A DNA stretch of 64,000 nt from CAYLLN01 sp964384375 (GTDB lineage Bacteria > Planctomycetota > Planctomycetia > Pirellulales > Pirellulaceae), in contig CAYLLN010000009.1 of assembly GCA_964384375.1 (NCBI GenBank), forward strand, positions 1-64,000. Direction: 5' to 3'. Numbering within the stretch: the first letter of the stretch is position 1; every line of letters begins with the position of its first letter. The translations under genes were made by a program, and so were the position numbers. Under the pieces are notes generated by a model. It saw only the letters and a list, made by a program, of their open reading frames with translations. It ran no database searches and was not told the DNA's origin. Positions 55,139 to 63,552 of the stretch are shown piece after piece.

Positions 55139-56335
55139 ATGCCACTTACGGTTGCCTACCTCTCCCTAGGCCGGCTGTTCGTCCGCGAGCCTGACCAGGC
55201 GCCGCGGGAGGTCGAAAGCCAGTTTGCCCGCGAGACCGAGCAGCGACAGGCCAAGAGCCGCTCGATCGACGGCTGGAAATCGCGGAGCGGCGTCTGGGGG
55301 CAGATGGGAATGGCCCCGCCCGAATGGTCGCAGTGGGAGGAGGCCGGTGGCGAAGGGGCTCGGCGCGTTCACGTTCGCAGCGTCTGCCGCGGTCCCAAGC
55401 CGACCGACCTGATGTACGTCCTCGATCTTCAGACGGTTAGCGGCGTCTTTCAGTATGACCTCGGCCAGCGGCTCGAACGTAGGCTGATGCACCGGAACGA
55501 TTTTCTGGCTCGCGACCTCGCCTGCCACCGCGGCCGCGGCACGCTCGCCGTTTCGCTCGCCGGCGCTGATGGCACGGCGAACCTTGCCTTTAGCGACGAC
55601 GAAGGGCGCCACTGGAACCGAGTCACCGGCAGCGACACGGTCGATCAGTCCCCTTCGTGGGTTCCCGGCGAAGGGCGCAAGATCGTCTTTCAATCAGCCC
55701 CCGTCGGCCGCAACCCGCAAGGTTTTCCGCTCGGCCTTGGTCCGTACGCGATCGAAACGCTCGACCTCGACGGCGACAAGGAGGTGAAGCCTCTCCTCGC
55801 CCAGGCCGATCGCGATCTGCTCCTGCCGCGGATGACCGCCGACGGCACGCTCTATTTCCTCCGCCGTCCCTACAAGCCGCAGGGACAGCAATCGCTCGGC
55901 TTCGGCCAGTTCCTCTGGGACGTGCTGCTCTTGCCGTTTCGCATCGCCCTGACCGGCCTGCACGTCATCAACTTCTTCTCGGTCATGTTCTCCGGCCAAC
56001 CGCTGGCGACCGCTTTTGGCCGCAGTCGGATGCATGCGGCCCAGCAGCAGCAATTCCTGATGCTCTGGGGGCACATCGTCGATACGAAGACCGCGCTGGC
56101 CAAAGCCCCCAAGGACCAGCCAGGCGCGCTCGTCCCGAAAGACTGGCAACTCGTCCGCCGCGATGCTGCCGGTCAGGAAACCGTCCTGGCCGAAAACGTC
56201 CTCGCCTACGACCTCGCCGCCAACGGACAAATCGTCTTCACGAACGGCTCCGCGGTCTTTGCCCTGAGCGATGCTGGCAACCGCGAAAAGCTGTGCGACG
56301 CCCCGCTGATCGAATCGGTCGCGTGCGTGGAATGA
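55139..56335 (+). CDS. hypothetical protein with TolB-like propeller segments
   Basis: A 398-residue protein. Segments such as AFSDDEGRHWNRVTGSD and PSWVPGEGRKIVFQSA, and LLLPRMTADGTLYFLRRPY, look like beta-propeller blades of the TolB/WD40 type. A hydrophobic segment (about residues 255-285, LWDVLLLPFRIALTG ... INFFSVMFSG) interrupts, unusual for a soluble propeller. The C-terminus returns to beta blades. No signal peptide. It is followed by the octaheme gene after 65 bp, same strand. Function unknown. Confidence 0.7.
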   Translation: MPLTVAYLSLGRLFVREPDQAPREVESQFARETEQRQAKSRSIDGWKSRSGVWGQMGMAPPEWSQWEEAGGEGARRVHVRSVCRGPKPTDLMYVLDLQTVSGVFQYDLGQRLERRLMHRNDFLARDLACHRGRGTLAVSLAGADGTANLAFSDDEGRHWNRVTGSDTVDQSPSWVPGEGRKIVFQSAPVGRNPQGFPLGLGPYAIETLDLDGDKEVKPLLAQADRDLLLPRMTADGTLYFLRRPYKPQGQQSLGFGQFLWDVLLLPFRIALTGLHVINFFSVMFSGQPLATAFGRSRMHAAQQQQFLMLWGHIVDTKTALAKAPKDQPGALVPKDWQLVRRDAAGQETVLAENVLAYDLAANGQIVFTNGSAVFALSDAGNREKLCDAPLIESVACVE

Positions 56336-56400
56336 CGGTCCAGCTACAATGAAGCGACCCGCGATGTGAATCAAAGCCGCTGCACGACTTACCCTCCCGC

Positions 56401-58893
56401 ATGAAGTCCAAGCCATCGCACGCTCCGCCCCCTCACGTTGATCCGACCGCGCGCGCCCACCGTGGCTTGGTCATCGCGATGGTACTGATGCTCGCCTCAC
56501 TCATCGTCGCCGGCGCTGTTTGGGCCGATTGGTATTACGGCATTCCCGCGGATGCCCAGGCGACGTTCGTCGGCCGCAGCAAGTGCCTCGATTGCCACCA
56601 GTCGCAACATGCCGACTGGACTGGCTCGCACCACGACCTGGCGATGGATCTCGCCACCGAGAAGACGGTCCTCGCGGACTTCAATGACGCCACGCTCGAG
56701 CATCACGGCCAAACCAGCCGCATGTTCAAGCGGGACGGCAAGTTCTGGATCAATACCGAAGGGCCCGACGGCAAATTCACCGATTTCGAGATCAAGTACG
56801 TCTTCGGCGTCGAGCCGCTACAGCAGTACATGGTCGAGTTCAATCGCCCCGCCGACATGCCGGAAAGCGAAATCGCCCGCGTGCAGGTGCTCCGCGTCTC
56901 ATGGGACACACAAAATAAACGGTGGTTCCATCTCGACCCACCTGATGTGCCGTCGCGGCTCGCCCCTGACGACGACTTGCACTGGACCGGCATCGCGCAG
57001 CGCTGGAACAACATGTGTGCCGATTGCCACTCGACCAACTTGCAAAAGAACTTCGACGTCCCCACACTCACCTATCACACGACGTTTTCCGAGATCGACG
57101 TGAGCTGCGAGGCGTGCCACGGCCCCGGGAGCCTGCACGTGCAGCTTGCCGCCGCGCCGTCGCTCTTCTGGGACCGCGAGCGGGGCTATGCCCTGGCCAA
57201 GCTCAAGGACGCGAGCAACGTGAACGAAGTGCAGGCTTGTGCCCACTGCCACTCGCGCCGCCGCATCGTACACACGAATTACACCGCCGGCTGCAACTAC
57301 TACGACTACTTCAGCAACGAGCTGCTCACGCCGACGAGCTACCACGCCGATGGGCAGATTCTCGACGAAGTGTACGAGTTCGGCTCGTTCGTGCAGAGCA
57401 AGATGTATCACAAGAACATCCGCTGCACCGACTGCCACGATCCGCACACCGCCCGCCTCAAGCACGAGGGGAACCAGGTTTGCACCTCGTGCCATCAGCA
57501 CCCGGCCGGCAAGTACGATGGCGAGAATCACCACCGGCACAAGCAAGGCGGGGCGGGATCGAAGTGCGTCGATTGCCACATGCCGCAAACGACGTACATG
57601 ATGGTCGATCCGCGCCGCGACCACAGCTTCCGCATTCCGCGACCAGACCTGAGCGTGCAATTGGGCACGCCGAATGCCTGCACCGGCTGCCATCTCAAGC
57701 AGGGGACAGGAGACAGCGGACGGGAGACAGAGGCTGGGAGGGCGAGGCTCCCGCCGAGCCGTGCATCGAAATTCAAGGAATATGCCGACTGGCTCCGTGC
57801 CGCTCGCACCGACGATGCCGTTCGCGAACACCTGCACGAGCTCGACCGTTGGGCCGACGCGGCACTCGACAAGTGGTATGGCAAAGACCGGAAACGCCCG
57901 CCGCACTTTGCCGCAACATTGCATGCCGCCCGCACGCAAGCGCCCGATGCCCGCGCGAAGCTGCTGGAACTGCTCGCCGACAAGGAACAGCCGGCGATTG
58001 CCCGCGCCACCGCTGCGCAGGAGTTGGTGGCCTTCGCCGGCACCGACGAGCCAGTAAGCCACGCACTCATCGCTGCGATGACGGAACGCGACCCACAACC
58101 CCGCATTGCCTCGGTTTCCTCCTTGCAACCGACGAGCAACGAGACGCTTCTCGCCTTGGCTGGCAAGTCGCTCACCGACAAGACCCGCGCCGTCCGAGCC
58201 GAATCGGGCCGCGTCCTGGCCCGCCTTCCGTCGGTTGACTTCCGGGGCCAGGAGCACAAGGACTGGAAAGCCGCCATCGACGAAGCCTTTGCGGCTGCCG
58301 ACGTCGATAACGACCGTGCGGGGGGGCACATGATGCGCGGCGTCCTGTTCGAGAGCCTGCAGGAAGAATCGCAAGCGGAAGAAGCCTATCGCACGGCCAT
58401 TCGTGTTGAGCCCGGCGCGGTCGGTCCGCGAGCCAATCTCGCGTCGCTGCTCGAACGGCGGCTGGAGCGGACGCTCGCTCAGGCTCGCGAACTGGCCACC
58501 TCCGGCAACTTGGAAGCGGCTAAGGAGTTGCTCGCCGGCGCGGGTCCGCTCGAAGACGAGGCGTACTCACTTCGCGAAGGGGAACTGGCCCTGCTCGAAC
58601 GGGACGTGCAATTCCTGCCTGAATCGGCCGGCTTGCAGGCCCGCGTTGGATTCCTCCGGCACTTGCAGGGGTGGCGCAAAGAAGCGGATCGAGCAATCAC
58701 CGCGGCTCATCGACTGGAGCCAAACACGCCGGATTACCTCTATAGTCTCGCGGTCCTGTACTACAGCACGGGCCGGTATCGCGACGCGCTCGCGGCTGCT
58801 GAAAAGCTGCAAGAGCTTCGCCCAGCCGACGAGAGCTACCAACTGCTCGAAGCGGACATCCGCAAACAGACGCGAGCCGGGCCGACGCCGTAG
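56401..58893 (+). CDS. octaheme cytochrome c / TPR protein (with repeat-derived insertion)
   Basis: An 830-residue membrane-anchored multiheme cytochrome. A hydrophobic anchor (about residues 21-42) is followed by eight CxxCH motifs starting at residues 62, 206, 236, 280, 342, 361, 389 and 427, in a cytochrome c554/NrfA-like spacing. Then comes a helical HEAT-like region (about 500-660) and TPRs (about 665-825). Between the last heme and the helical region, residues about 436-455 are encoded by a low-complexity GGAGACAG-type stretch plus a copy of palindromic repeat family B. Function is extracytoplasmic electron transfer; the acceptor is unknown. Confidence 0.92.
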   Translation: MKSKPSHAPPPHVDPTARAHRGLVIAMVLMLASLIVAGAVWADWYYGIPADAQATFVGRSKCLDCHQSQHADWTGSHHDLAMDLATEKTVLADFNDATLEHHGQTSRMFKRDGKFWINTEGPDGKFTDFEIKYVFGVEPLQQYMVEFNRPADMPESEIARVQVLRVSWDTQNKRWFHLDPPDVPSRLAPDDDLHWTGIAQRWNNMCADCHSTNLQKNFDVPTLTYHTTFSEIDVSCEACHGPGSLHVQLAAAPSLFWDRERGYALAKLKDASNVNEVQACAHCHSRRRIVHTNYTAGCNYYDYFSNELLTPTSYHADGQILDEVYEFGSFVQSKMYHKNIRCTDCHDPHTARLKHEGNQVCTSCHQHPAGKYDGENHHRHKQGGAGSKCVDCHMPQTTYMMVDPRRDHSFRIPRPDLSVQLGTPNACTGCHLKQGTGDSGRETEAGRARLPPSRASKFKEYADWLRAARTDDAVREHLHELDRWADAALDKWYGKDRKRPPHFAATLHAARTQAPDARAKLLELLADKEQPAIARATAAQELVAFAGTDEPVSHALIAAMTERDPQPRIASVSSLQPTSNETLLALAGKSLTDKTRAVRAESGRVLARLPSVDFRGQEHKDWKAAIDEAFAAADVDNDRAGGHMMRGVLFESLQEESQAEEAYRTAIRVEPGAVGPRANLASLLERRLERTLAQARELATSGNLEAAKELLAGAGPLEDEAYSLREGELALLERDVQFLPESAGLQARVGFLRHLQGWRKEADRAITAAHRLEPNTPDYLYSLAVLYYSTGRYRDALAAAEKLQELRPADESYQLLEADIRKQTRAGPTP
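57736..57760. repeat. palindromic repeat, family B, inside a coding region
   Basis: The same palindrome as at 26776-26800 (one difference in 25 bases), here read in frame within the octaheme cytochrome gene. Immediately upstream is GGAGACAG-type low-complexity DNA (57711-57730). Confidence 0.85.
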
Positions 58894-58985
58894 AATGTAC
58901 GCCCACGTACCTTGCCGTGGTACTAAACTCGTCTAGATTTGATGGGTAGCTTTCGATCCGTGTAGCAATCCGTGGAACCTCGCTG

Positions 58986-60233
58986 ATGCGCTCGACTTAC
59001 ATCCTTGGCTGGTCGCTGGTTCTATCTGCTTCGTCCCTCCTGGCCCAAACTTCGCCGACCGGCGACAAGTCGGTCACGCTCGGCGACGCTTCGCTCACCG
59101 CCGGCATTCCGGGCGAGGGGAAGCTGACAACCGACCAGATCAAGAAGTGGCTGGCCGACCCCAGAAACCATGAGCCGCTAACTGTGAAGCTCCCGCTCGG
59201 TTTGGCCGCAGGGCAAACGGGCGTGTTCATTCCCGCCGATAATCCGCTAACCAAGGCCAAGATTGAACTCGGCCGGCAGCTTTACTTCGACACGCGGCTT
59301 TCAGCCGACGGCACGGTGAGCTGCGCGAGCTGCCATCATCCCGACACGGGCTACGCCCGCGAGACGCAATTCGGCGTGGGGATCGGCGGACAAAAGGGAG
59401 GCCGCAATTCCCCCGTCAGCTACAACCGCATCCTGAGCAAGGCTCAGTTTTGGGACGGCCGGGCGGCGACGCTCGAAGAACAAGCGAAGGGGCCGATCGC
59501 CAACCCGATCGAAATGGGCTTTACGCACAAAGGATGCGTTGATTCCCTCAGTGCGGTCGAAGGCTACAAGCTGCAGTTCGGCAAGATCTTTCCCGGCGAG
59601 GGACTGACGATCGACACCATCGCGAAGGCGATCGCCTCGTTCGAGCGAACGCTTGTTACCGGTCCGTCCCCTGCCGACTACTACGAGCCGCTCGCCACCT
59701 TCGAGAAGCAGTTCAAGGACGACCTGGCCGATGTCGAAGCGTTCAAGGCCGACGACCCGGTCACGTACGGTCGCTATGTCGCCTTGAAGAACGCGAGCAA
59801 CGAGCATCCGCTCTCCGAGTCGGCTCGCCGCGGACGCGATCTCTTCTTTTCGCAGAACGCGAACTGCACCGCGTGCCACGTCGGCGCCAACTTCACCGAC
59901 GAGCTCTATCACAATCTCGGTGTCGGCATGGAGAGGGAAAAGCCCGACCTCGGCCGCTTCGATCAGACGAAGGCAGACAAAGATCGCGGGGCGTTCAAAA
60001 CGCCGACCGTCCGCAACGTCGCCCTCACCGGCCCCTACATGCACGACGGCAGCCAAAAGACGCTGGAGGAAGTCGTCGAGTGGTACGACAAAGGGGGCCA
60101 CGCCAACCCGCACCTCTCCGACAAGATCAAGAAGCTCGGCCTTACCGTGCAGGAAAAGGCGGACCTCGTTGCCTACATGAAGGCGCTGACCGGCGAGTTC
60201 CCGAAGGTCCTCACCGACCGCCTGCCGGAGTAG
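58986..60233 (+). CDS. di-heme cytochrome c peroxidase (MauG/CcpA family)
   Basis: A 415-residue exported protein with a signal peptide (residues 1-21). Two heme-binding motifs are CASCH (113-117) and CTACH (294-298). The first-domain GRQLYFDTRLSADG, the catalytic region PVSYNRILSKAQFWDGR (143-159), and the C-terminal FKTPTVRNVALTGPYMHDGS match di-heme peroxidases. It reduces hydrogen peroxide in the periplasm, or belongs to the MauG group of oxidases. It lies 92 bp after the octaheme gene and may accept electrons from it. Confidence 0.94.
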   Translation: MRSTYILGWSLVLSASSLLAQTSPTGDKSVTLGDASLTAGIPGEGKLTTDQIKKWLADPRNHEPLTVKLPLGLAAGQTGVFIPADNPLTKAKIELGRQLYFDTRLSADGTVSCASCHHPDTGYARETQFGVGIGGQKGGRNSPVSYNRILSKAQFWDGRAATLEEQAKGPIANPIEMGFTHKGCVDSLSAVEGYKLQFGKIFPGEGLTIDTIAKAIASFERTLVTGPSPADYYEPLATFEKQFKDDLADVEAFKADDPVTYGRYVALKNASNEHPLSESARRGRDLFFSQNANCTACHVGANFTDELYHNLGVGMEREKPDLGRFDQTKADKDRGAFKTPTVRNVALTGPYMHDGSQKTLEEVVEWYDKGGHANPHLSDKIKKLGLTVQEKADLVAYMKALTGEFPKVLTDRLPE

Positions 60234-60236
60234 ATC

Positions 60237-60259
60237 GTGGGGCAGGCATCGTGCCTGCC
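60237..60259. repeat. palindromic repeat, family A, third unit
   Basis: A perfect 8-bp stem GGCAGGCA (60241-60248) / TGCCTGCC (60252-60259) with loop TCG. It differs from the unit at 25868 at only one base of the loop. It begins three bases after the peroxidase stop codon and could also act in transcript ending, though no T-tract follows. Confidence 0.8.
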
Positions 60260-60320
60260 TCTTAGCTGCGACCAGTGGTCGCGCCAATAGACGTCCAGCG
60301 CCGCTATTCCCTTAGCGGCC

Positions 60321-60836
60321 CTATTCCCTCACCGGCACCGTGAAGTAGTACTTGCTGCCGCGTTTGCCGACGGTGGCGCGGATTTCTTCCGTGGCGAATT
60401 GTCCGGGCGGGGCGTCCTTGTAATCGAACCGGGCAATAAACATGGCGACGACTTCCAGACTCGGCCGCCAATGGACTCCCCCTTCGACGGTCGGGCCGTG
60501 CGTCCCAGGCGCGACCGACTCGACCTTGATTTCCGTCAGCGGGCACCGCAATTCTGCTTCGACGTTCTCGCGAATCGTCTGCCGCATCTCGGCGTCGGCA
60601 TTGCCGAACCAATACAGTTTGAGCATCGCGTCCACGTCGCGGCTGGCATGGGCCGCTCGATAGGCCGCGACGAGCGACTCTACGCCGGCGTTGCTTGCCG
60701 GGACCGACTCTGAAGTGGCGCCGGGCGGTGGCGGAGGTCCTGTCGTTGCCGGCGATGCAGTTGAAGCCGGCGGCGGCTGACAGCCGGCAAATACCGACAA
60801 TCCGATCAACCCTGCGACCCAAGCGTTTCTCATCAT
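60321..60836 (-). CDS. hypothetical lipoprotein
   Basis: A 171-residue predicted lipoprotein: signal MMRNAWVAGLIGLSVFAGC (lipobox FAGC), a Pro/Thr/Ser-rich linker, then an alpha+beta domain (ESLVAAYRAAHASRDVDAM, LTEIKVES and GSKYYFTVPV). The SnoaL-like start of the domain suggests an NTF2-type fold. A GAGGG lies about seven bases upstream of ATG 60836. The ATG three bases on (60833) is an alternative. Function unknown. Confidence 0.75.
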   Translation of the reverse strand: MMRNAWVAGLIGLSVFAGCQPPPASTASPATTGPPPPPGATSESVPASNAGVESLVAAYRAAHASRDVDAMLKLYWFGNADAEMRQTIRENVEAELRCPLTEIKVESVAPGTHGPTVEGGVHWRPSLEVVAMFIARFDYKDAPPGQFATEEIRATVGKRGSKYYFTVPVRE

Positions 60837-60865
60837 GGCCTGGCCCTCTATCGTGGCGCGCCCCA

Positions 60866-61789
60866 CTATTCGCTTTTTCCCTCCGAATCTTGGCCCGTTC
60901 GCTCCTCCTCCCACTGCTCAATCGTTCGCGGCCAGTCGTCCTTGAGCAATCGCGACAGCGACCGATCGGCCAAAAGCTTGCCGCCGGTCTGGCAGCGGGG
61001 GCAATAGTTCGTCTCGTTCTCAGCATAGATGATCCGCTGCACCTTCGTGCTACACACAGGGCACGGCTGGCCGAAGCGGCCATGCACAGCCATTTCCGGA
61101 CGGAACGCGGTGACCTTTTCTGGGAACTTCAGCTTTGCTTCGCTGACTAAGCGCATCGCCCATTCGCGAAGCACGCGCTGGGTCGCACCAAACAGACGCT
61201 CGACTTCGTCGGGCTTGAGACGACTCGTGAGTGTGATCGGCGAGAGGCCGGCAGCGTGCAGGATTTCGTCAGAGTAAGCATTGCCGATGCCGGAGAAGAG
61301 CCGCGGATCGGCCAAGGCCCGCTTGAGCGTGTGGTTCTCGCGAGCGAGGGCGGCACGGAATTCTTCGGCCGAACATTCGAGCGGCTCGATCCCGCCGCGA
61401 TTGAGTTTGTCCAGGGCGTCGCGACCTTGCACGACGTGCAGCGACGCCCGCTTCTTGTGGCTCGCTTCGGTCAGCATGAGCGTTCCGGTTTGAAACCAAA
61501 ATGCCGCCAAATCATTTTTGCCACGAGGCTTCACGGCCCCTTTCTTCCAATGGAAGCGGCCGGCGATCATCAGGTGAAAGACGAGGAAGATCTCGTCCTC
61601 GAAGTGCCACACGATCCGCTTGCCGATCCGCGACAAGTCCTGGACGATCAGTCCCTGCAACTCGTACACATCGGGCTGCACCGTCCGAACCAAGAACGGA
61701 CTCTTGACTCCAATGGTTTCCAGCCGCTGCCCGGCGATCCTTGGTGCGAGCGCAGCGAGGTAGCTCAGAATGTCGGGAAGCTCAGGCAT
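60866..61789 (-). CDS. mutM: Fpg/Nei-type DNA glycosylase
   Basis: A 307-residue DNA-formamidopyrimidine glycosylase family member for oxidised-base repair. The N-terminal catalytic Pro-Glu is in MPELPD; the H2TH region reads DPRLFSGIGNAYSDEIL. The zinc finger is CPVCSTKVQ...NYCPRCQTGG. The usual Arg of the finger (in R-x-T before the second Cys pair) is absent: the sequence here is AENETNYCPRC. This matches a subgroup with altered finger, so substrate range may differ from classical MutM. Confidence 0.88.
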   Translation of the reverse strand: MPELPDILSYLAALAPRIAGQRLETIGVKSPFLVRTVQPDVYELQGLIVQDLSRIGKRIVWHFEDEIFLVFHLMIAGRFHWKKGAVKPRGKNDLAAFWFQTGTLMLTEASHKKRASLHVVQGRDALDKLNRGGIEPLECSAEEFRAALARENHTLKRALADPRLFSGIGNAYSDEILHAAGLSPITLTSRLKPDEVERLFGATQRVLREWAMRLVSEAKLKFPEKVTAFRPEMAVHGRFGQPCPVCSTKVQRIIYAENETNYCPRCQTGGKLLADRSLSRLLKDDWPRTIEQWEEERTGQDSEGKSE

Positions 61790-61815
61790 GCGAACAGGTT
61801 CGAAAGACGCAACGT

Positions 61816-61953
61816 GTAGGGTGCGTGGAGCAAGCTACATGTGCATGGTGCATGTCGTATGGCAGTCGTTGTTCGAAATCAGATCCCGCAAGATGAGTCG
61901 TTGGCATGCGAAACGCACCTACCGCGATCAACTGCCGTCCTCATGCACCCTAC
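61816..61953. repeat. inverted repeat with GTAGGGTGC arms, family F
   Basis: GTAGGGTGC (61816-61824) is fully complementary to GCACCCTAC (61945-61953). Inside, ACGCACC (61913-61919) is complementary to GGTGCGT (61820-61826), so alternative folding is possible. It lies in the 183-bp region between the methyltransferase stop and the glycosylase start, which otherwise holds no gene. Confidence 0.75.
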
Positions 61954-61972
61954 GACTACCGTGGAAACAGCC

Positions 61973-62587
61973 CTAACTGCTTGCCACCCCCACATACATA
62001 TCGAGAATCCGCGGCATGCCGGGCAGAGGCGAGCGGTCGAGCTCAGCGATCTTGAGGCCAGCTTCGCGGAGCAGTTGCTCGATCGGCCGGTTAAGGTTGC
62101 AGCCGCAGGCCCACCAGCGTTGCAGGCCGTTAAGCCGATCCTGCCAGCGGGCGGTGAGTCGGCTTTCGCTCCGGCCGTGCTCGGCGAAGCGCAGAATGCC
62201 TCCGGGACGCAGGACGCGGCGAATCTCGGCGACGGCAGCTTTGGGGTCATCGACCGTGCAGAGCGAAAAGGTGCTGACAACGCAGTCGAAGTGCATGTCG
62301 GGAAACGGCAGCTTCTCGGCCCGCCCCTCGACCGCGTTCACCACGCGAGCGGAGCAGGCGTCCATCCGCTCCTTCACCTTCCGCGGCAGCAGCTTTGCCG
62401 GGTCGAGCAGCGTGATGCTCGTCACCCGCGGCTGATAGTACGGCAGGTTCAGCCCGGTCCCGTAGCCGATTTCCAGCACGCGGCCGCTCGCTGGCTCGAC
62501 GACGCGGCGACGCAAGTCGTTCACCGCCGGCTTTGAGAGGGACCAGTCCATGAAGGGAGCGAAACAGTAATCAGCGTAGATACTCAT
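61973..62587 (-). CDS. class I SAM-dependent methyltransferase
   Basis: A 204-residue Rossmann-like methyltransferase. Motif I is VLEIGYGTGLNLP (about residues 37-49), motif II is near ITLLDP, motif III FDCVVSTFSLCTVDD (acidic end, about 105-119), and RVLRPGGILRFAEHG (about 130-144) is the typical post-motif. The ATG at 62587 starts MSIYADYCFAPFMDW and matches the family; the longer reading enters the sigma-factor gene. Resembles UbiE/Coq5-like enzymes, but a substrate cannot be assigned. Confidence 0.9.
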   Translation of the reverse strand: MSIYADYCFAPFMDWSLSKPAVNDLRRRVVEPASGRVLEIGYGTGLNLPYYQPRVTSITLLDPAKLLPRKVKERMDACSARVVNAVEGRAEKLPFPDMHFDCVVSTFSLCTVDDPKAAVAEIRRVLRPGGILRFAEHGRSESRLTARWQDRLNGLQRWWACGCNLNRPIEQLLREAGLKIAELDRSPLPGMPRILDMYVGVASS

Positions 62588-62613
62588 CGTGGCAGCTTCA
62601 GTGGTTGCAACTT

Positions 62614-63225
62614 CTAAAACGTACTCGGCGGATCCTCGTCTCCCAAAAGCTCCTGCAGCTTCTTGATCGACCGGGTCAGCATCACCCGCACGGCTGCGTC
62701 GCTCTTGCCGATCTTTTCGGCAATCTCCTTGCTCGGCAGGCTCTCGACGTACCTGAGCCTCAGGGCCTCGCGCTGCTCGTCGGGGAGCTTGGCCAGCGCC
62801 TCTTGCAGCCGCATTTCGCGGGCGTTTCGCGAGAACGCCTTGCTCGGAGTGGTCATGCTGGCGACGAGCATGTTGATCAGGCCAACCTGCCCCGTTTCGC
62901 TGCCGCCGGCGCCGAGAGCGACCTCGCGACCCGCGTCGCGTTTCTGGGCGTCGAAGAACCGCCGATGCAGGTCGATGATCCGCCGTTCGGCAATTTGACA
63001 CAGCCACGAAAACGGCTCCCGATCCCCCAATTCCGTAGTGGGAAGTGCCCGCACCGCCTCGGCACTCGCCTCCTGAAAGACGTCGTCCGGCTCAACCTTT
63101 CGACGCAGCGCGGTCCCCAGTTGCCGCTCGATAAACGCCATGAGCTGCGGCCGGTGCGATTGCAGAAACTCGGCCAGCGCCTCGGCATCGTGGCGGCGCA
63201 GGCGATCGGCGATGTCGTCACTCAT
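62614..63225 (-). CDS. RNA polymerase sigma factor, ECF-type
   Basis: A 203-residue sigma-70 family factor. Region 2 contains RKVEPDDVFQEASAEAV with the usual DxxQE-like pattern, region 2.4 ERRIIDLHRRF; region 4 has LPDEQREALRLRYVESLPSKEIAEKIGKSDAAVRVMLTR (helix-turn-helix). No obvious anti-sigma factor is adjacent; the downstream methyltransferase is 26 bp away, possibly co-transcribed. Its regulon is not apparent. Confidence 0.93.
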   Translation of the reverse strand: MSDDIADRLRRHDAEALAEFLQSHRPQLMAFIERQLGTALRRKVEPDDVFQEASAEAVRALPTTELGDREPFSWLCQIAERRIIDLHRRFFDAQKRDAGREVALGAGGSETGQVGLINMLVASMTTPSKAFSRNAREMRLQEALAKLPDEQREALRLRYVESLPSKEIAEKIGKSDAAVRVMLTRSIKKLQELLGDEDPPSTF

Positions 63226-63552
63226 CGATGGTCGAAGTTTTGTGTGCGGGTGGCTGTGGTTGGAGGGCGGCCAGCCACGGCTGCCGGATGGAGCGCATCA
63301 TGCAGCCGTGATTCCCAGTCAAGGAACAATGAGCACGATCATTGTATAAACCCGCCGGGTGTTTGTGGGTTTGGACTTTCAGCTTGTCCACAGATGGGGC
63401 AGCCGGCGTCGCTTGGCAACAACCCCAACGAGCAAGGGTCAAACCCAACGCTCGGATAGAAACGGATTTTTATAGAGCCCTCCAACCCGTTATCGAGCCG
63501 GCAATTCTGCGGTAAGCTGTTTGGCTCGATTTGCCGTCTTCCAGGAGTTGCC
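63226..63552. other. 327-bp intergenic region, divergent promoters
   Basis: Separates the divergent sigma-factor and MqnD-like genes. It contains no gene. A GTGGCTG/CAGCCAC 7-bp inverted repeat (63250-63256, 63272-63278) and a TATAAA-like sequence near 63344 are visible, but no -35 partner is evident. An AGGAG precedes the ATG at 63553. Confidence 0.6.

Noticed and set aside
60237..60259. Peroxidase terminator
   Set aside because: The hairpin is nearly identical to the copies at 25.9 kb and lacks a T-tract, so it is better explained as an interspersed repeat, although it may also affect transcript ends.
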